This document shows positions 61,769 through 64,000 of a DNA stretch of 64,000 nt, piece by piece. Position 1 is the first letter of the stretch, and every line of letters starts with the position of its first letter. The translations under genes were made by a program, and so were the position numbers. Below the pieces are notes generated by a model. The model was not told where the DNA came from. It searched no databases and saw only the letters and a list, made by a program, of their open reading frames with translations. This stretch comes from DATFVA01 sp963774455 (GTDB lineage: Bacteria; Bacteroidota; Ignavibacteria; Ignavibacteriales; Ignavibacteriaceae): NCBI GenBank assembly GCA_963774455.1, contig CAVZFD010000004.1:806001-870000 (forward strand). The letters run 5' to 3'.

Positions 61769-62323
61769 ATGAAAAAGTTATTTTTGCTGGTTCTGTTCTT
61801 AGCCCCAGTCCTGTTTTCTCAACAAAACAACAATGGAAATATCAGCCTGGTTTATAACGGGGAGAAAATTGATCTGCCGATTAACTCAATTACAATTCAA
61901 AAAGAAAACAGAATAATCCTCAGCATTAAAGCAGAGCAAAAAGATGAAAACATTCAGGAAAGAGTAGCGCTTGATCTGGGGCTGAAAGAACTATCCTCTG
62001 AGCCCGATGCCGAAACTCTTGAAGGTATAAAGATAGAAATTAGCACAAGGGATAATACAACTGATTCAGGTAAGGAGCTTTCTTTCCGGTTCGGTAATGA
62101 GAAGGAAAATTACGGGGCATCTTTTTATGGTGTTTCGAATAGGGGGAAAAAATCAAGCTGGAAAATAAACTCCGTATCAATGAAGATTAATATTACAGAT
62201 GTTAAATATATTAACGGAGTATTGCATTTAACCGGTGAATTCAGTGGAACATTTAAATCAAGCGATGCTCCTGAAGGGCTGACTGCAGAGATAAAAAACT
62301 GCAGTTTTGAAATAATTATTTAG
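61769..62323 (+). CDS. Secreted hypothetical protein, 184 aa
   Basis: Signal peptide MKKLFLLVLFLAPVLFSQQN, then a beta-rich mature part: ISLVYNGEKIDLPINSITIQ, LSFRFGNEKENYGASFYGVS then GVLHLTGEFSGTFKSSDAPE. No family recognised; pattern suits an immunoglobulin- or lipocalin-like secreted protein. ATG 61769 follows TTAAGGATAAAAA. A T9SS tail remnant lies 34 bases after its stop. Confidence 0.7.
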   Translation: MKKLFLLVLFLAPVLFSQQNNNGNISLVYNGEKIDLPINSITIQKENRIILSIKAEQKDENIQERVALDLGLKELSSEPDAETLEGIKIEISTRDNTTDSGKELSFRFGNEKENYGASFYGVSNRGKKSSWKINSVSMKINITDVKYINGVLHLTGEFSGTFKSSDAPEGLTAEIKNCSFEIII

Positions 62324-62356
62324 GAATCTAAACTTTTCCCTCTACTCCGAGAGTTT

Positions 62357-62549
62357 AAGAGTTTCGTTACTTTCATTAAAAGTCTACGACATACTAGGCA
62401 ACGAAATAGAAACATTAGTAAAGGAAGAAAAATCTGCAGGCACTTATGAAGTAAACTGGAATGCAGCGAATCTTCCAAGCGGCGTTTATTTCTACAGAAT
62501 GAAAGCTGGAGATTTTATCCAGACTCGTAAAATGATTTTGTTGAAATGA
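62357..62549 (+). pseudogene. T9SS sorting-domain remnant
   Basis: The frame reads VSLLSLKVYDILGNEIETLV then KEEKSAGTYEVNWNAANLPS and GVYFYRMKAGDFIQTRKMIL before TGA 62549: the second half of a T9SS type A sorting domain. The first half with NYPNP and the cargo are missing. It continues directly into a terminator module. Confidence 0.75.
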
Positions 62550-62551
62550 TT

Positions 62552-62620
62552 TTCACAGAGGTTACCCCGACCTTTTGAAAGAGAGTTCAGCCCGATGGCA
62601 GATTGTCATCGGGTTTTTTT
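62552..62620 (+). terminator. Terminator module with conserved leader (copy 3)
   Basis: TTTCACAGAGGTTACCCCGA then CCTTTTGAAAGAGAGTTCAG and the hairpin CCCGATGGCAGATTGTCATC followed by GGGTTTTTTT. Strong Rho-independent terminator; leader shared with copies at 52335 and 61588. Confidence 0.85.
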
Positions 62621-62852
62621 ATTATCTTATTAAACAATTTAATTGCTTCTATCAAAGATTTATGACAAATTATTATAAGTAATTTCTTTCTAATTGGAGA
62701 GAGTCAGAAGACAGGGCAGGATTACTGTTACATGCTGAAGACACACATCCGATACTCTCCCGGAGCAAAAGTTCTGAAAATAACTGTTTCAACTTTAATT
62801 TGGGTTTTTCTGATTCTTAATAATTAAATGTCCACCTTATTAAGGAGACAAT
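62621..62852. other. Promoter region of the BNR-type protein
   Basis: AT-rich intergenic bases with no gene. A ribosome-binding site (AAGGAGACAAT) precedes ATG 62853. No clear -35/-10 pair picked. Confidence 0.4.
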
Positions 62853-64000
62853 ATGCCTAAATTCTTTATGGTACTTTCTCTCCTTCTTTTTGCATTTACC
62901 GCAATTGCTCAGACCTCGCTGATCCATTACGGCCCTGCCAGGATCTCCGGAACAACCATATTCGAAGCTCCTATGCTGGAAAATTTCTACCTTAACCAAA
63001 CACCAAACGGGATGAACGGACTGTTCGCGGATGCAAATTGTGCGCTTTGTCCTTCCGGACAGCAATCGGTTGCTGAAAACTTCACTGTCTCTGATTCTAT
63101 AATCGAGATAAGCAAACTTGTAATGTGGGGCGGGTATTACCCTGAAAACATCCCGAATCCGGTGGATGACTTCACCGTAATACTTCACTCCGATAACGGT
63201 GGTACACCCGGCCCGGTTCTGGACATCCGGAGTGGTCTTCAGGCCAGCAGCCGTGCAGTTACTGGTAATATTCTTTTTGGCGTGGACGAGTATGTTTTCA
63301 CGTTTGAGTTCTGGGATCCTATATACATCAATAATACAGGAACGTACTGGATAGAAATTTATAATAACAGCACAGCATCGGGTAACTTTTTTTGGGAGAC
63401 AGGTTATCTGGACTTCACTCAGGGTATCCCCGGAAGCAGCTGGACTCCAGAAGCACCGGGAGCAACCTGGAACCTGGATTGGACCACGGATCTATCTATG
63501 CAGCTCCAGGTCAGCGGTTTTATCAGAGTGACTACGGCACAAATTACAGATGACGTTATCCGGGGGGCTTTGAATCAGCCGGTTATCTGTATTATAGTAA
63601 ACCCTCAGGTGGGTGTGTTGACACCGCCGTCTATAACTGCCGTCTCATTAAATACTAACGGAACTACAAACACAGGTGATATCCTTAATGCCAAACTTTT
63701 TAATACAGGTACAAACCCGAATTTCTCCACTTTAAACCAAACAGGCAATACAGTATATAATCCGGATGGATATTTTACAATCTATGGCGGGGGAAGTTTG
63801 ATAGATTATGAAACAAATTATATATGGTTAACATATGATGTTTCTCCCACAGCCCAAATAGGAAATTTTCTGGATGCCGAATGTCTTCAGTTAACATTTA
63901 GCTATACCGGGCCGCGTGTTCCGGATATAACAGCTCCGGCCGGTAACAGGGAAATCATTATGGGAAACGGCTTGTCCGGAATATATACGGTTGGGAATAC
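62853..64000 (+). CDS. Secreted BNR-repeat-neuraminidase-N-type protein, 3' end cut by window edge
   Basis: ATG 62853 opens a frame without stop to base 64000 (382 codons). Signal peptide MPKFFMVLSLLLFAFTAIAQ. The first domain (~20-225) is beta-rich (DFTVILHSDNGGTPGPVLDI, NTGTYWIEIYNN). At ~250-365 follows the BNR-repeat-neuraminidase N-terminal domain: TNTGDILNAKLFNTGTNPNF then TNYIWLTYDVSPTAQIGNFL and AECLQLTFSYTG. Such proteins are usually large surface proteins exported by T9SS with a C-terminal sorting domain, which here would lie beyond the window. RBS TAAGGAGACAAT. Confidence 0.8.
   Translation, partial: MPKFFMVLSLLLFAFTAIAQTSLIHYGPARISGTTIFEAPMLENFYLNQTPNGMNGLFADANCALCPSGQQSVAENFTVSDSIIEISKLVMWGGYYPENIPNPVDDFTVILHSDNGGTPGPVLDIRSGLQASSRAVTGNILFGVDEYVFTFEFWDPIYINNTGTYWIEIYNNSTASGNFFWETGYLDFTQGIPGSSWTPEAPGATWNLDWTTDLSMQLQVSGFIRVTTAQITDDVIRGALNQPVICIIVNPQVGVLTPPSITAVSLNTNGTTNTGDILNAKLFNTGTNPNFSTLNQTGNTVYNPDGYFTIYGGGSLIDYETNYIWLTYDVSPTAQIGNFLDAECLQLTFSYTGPRVPDITAPAGNREIIMGNGLSGIYTVGN

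Overview
Organism. Most of the window is AT-rich. It carries type IX secretion (T9SS) C-terminal sorting domains, an AraC-type hybrid histidine kinase, BBP2-type and OprP-type porins, DUF6266 and BNR-type secreted proteins. This combination suggests a member of the Bacteroidota/Ignavibacteriota group, most likely an ignavibacterium. That is inference from gene content, since no rRNA or tRNA gene is visible. The first ~900 bases are clearly GC-richer and may be foreign or a chimeric contig end.

Layout. (1) 1-911: GC-rich GH39 glycosidase (runs off the left edge) behind the C-terminal stub of an MFS sugar porter. (2) 1077-5735: small accessory genes (GNAT, secreted DUF4350-like, DinB, DUF4386, SnoaL-like). 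(3) 5966-19668: a potassium region with a DUF4118-GAF piece of KdpD, a KimA-like K+ transporter, a sigma-54-type regulator with degenerate motifs, kdpFABC preceded by an extra small membrane peptide, a BBP2 porin, a Spy-like protein, the N-terminal half of KdpD and a separate membrane histidine kinase. Similar palindromic boxes lie before kimA and kdp. (4) 19981-31000: a decaying zone with an IS3-disrupted gene, two copper-ATPase C-terminal stubs, a response regulator with an internal deletion and an IS3 remnant. Intact genes here are CsbD, an NRAMP-like transporter, DUF6266, a P3A proton ATPase and a Met-rich outer-membrane protein. (5) 31265-35929: a tight minus-strand cluster TetR - TauE/SafE - OprP porin - FmdE-like - octaheme cytochrome c, with two matching operators. 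(6) 36488-44809: AbiE-like type IV toxin-antitoxin pair, small stress-type genes, a Crp/Fnr regulator and a tripartite hipB-hipS-hipT locus. (7) 45321-46966: single genes followed by attC-like elements, on the + strand. (8) 47201-52293: hybrid two-component regulator, orphan T9SS domain protein and two lipoproteins. (9) 52963-61193: the most striking part, a run of mostly single, unrelated minus-strand genes, each followed in the same orientation by an attC-like imperfect repeat. An IS110-family element sits inside the run and no integron integrase is visible. (10) 61588-64000: secreted/T9SS-type genes with repeated terminator modules and a BNR-type secreted protein running off the right edge.

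How the genes fit together. Kdp (high affinity) and KimA-like (constitutive or moderate affinity) transporters plus the dispersed KdpD modules form one K+-homeostasis island, possibly controlled by the resident sigma-54-type protein through the shared boxes. The octaheme cluster looks like a regulated periplasmic redox or sulfur-oxyanion module. The 53-61 kb array looks like an integrase-less integron cassette cluster, and its IS110 element may carry its own guide RNA downstream of the transposase gene.
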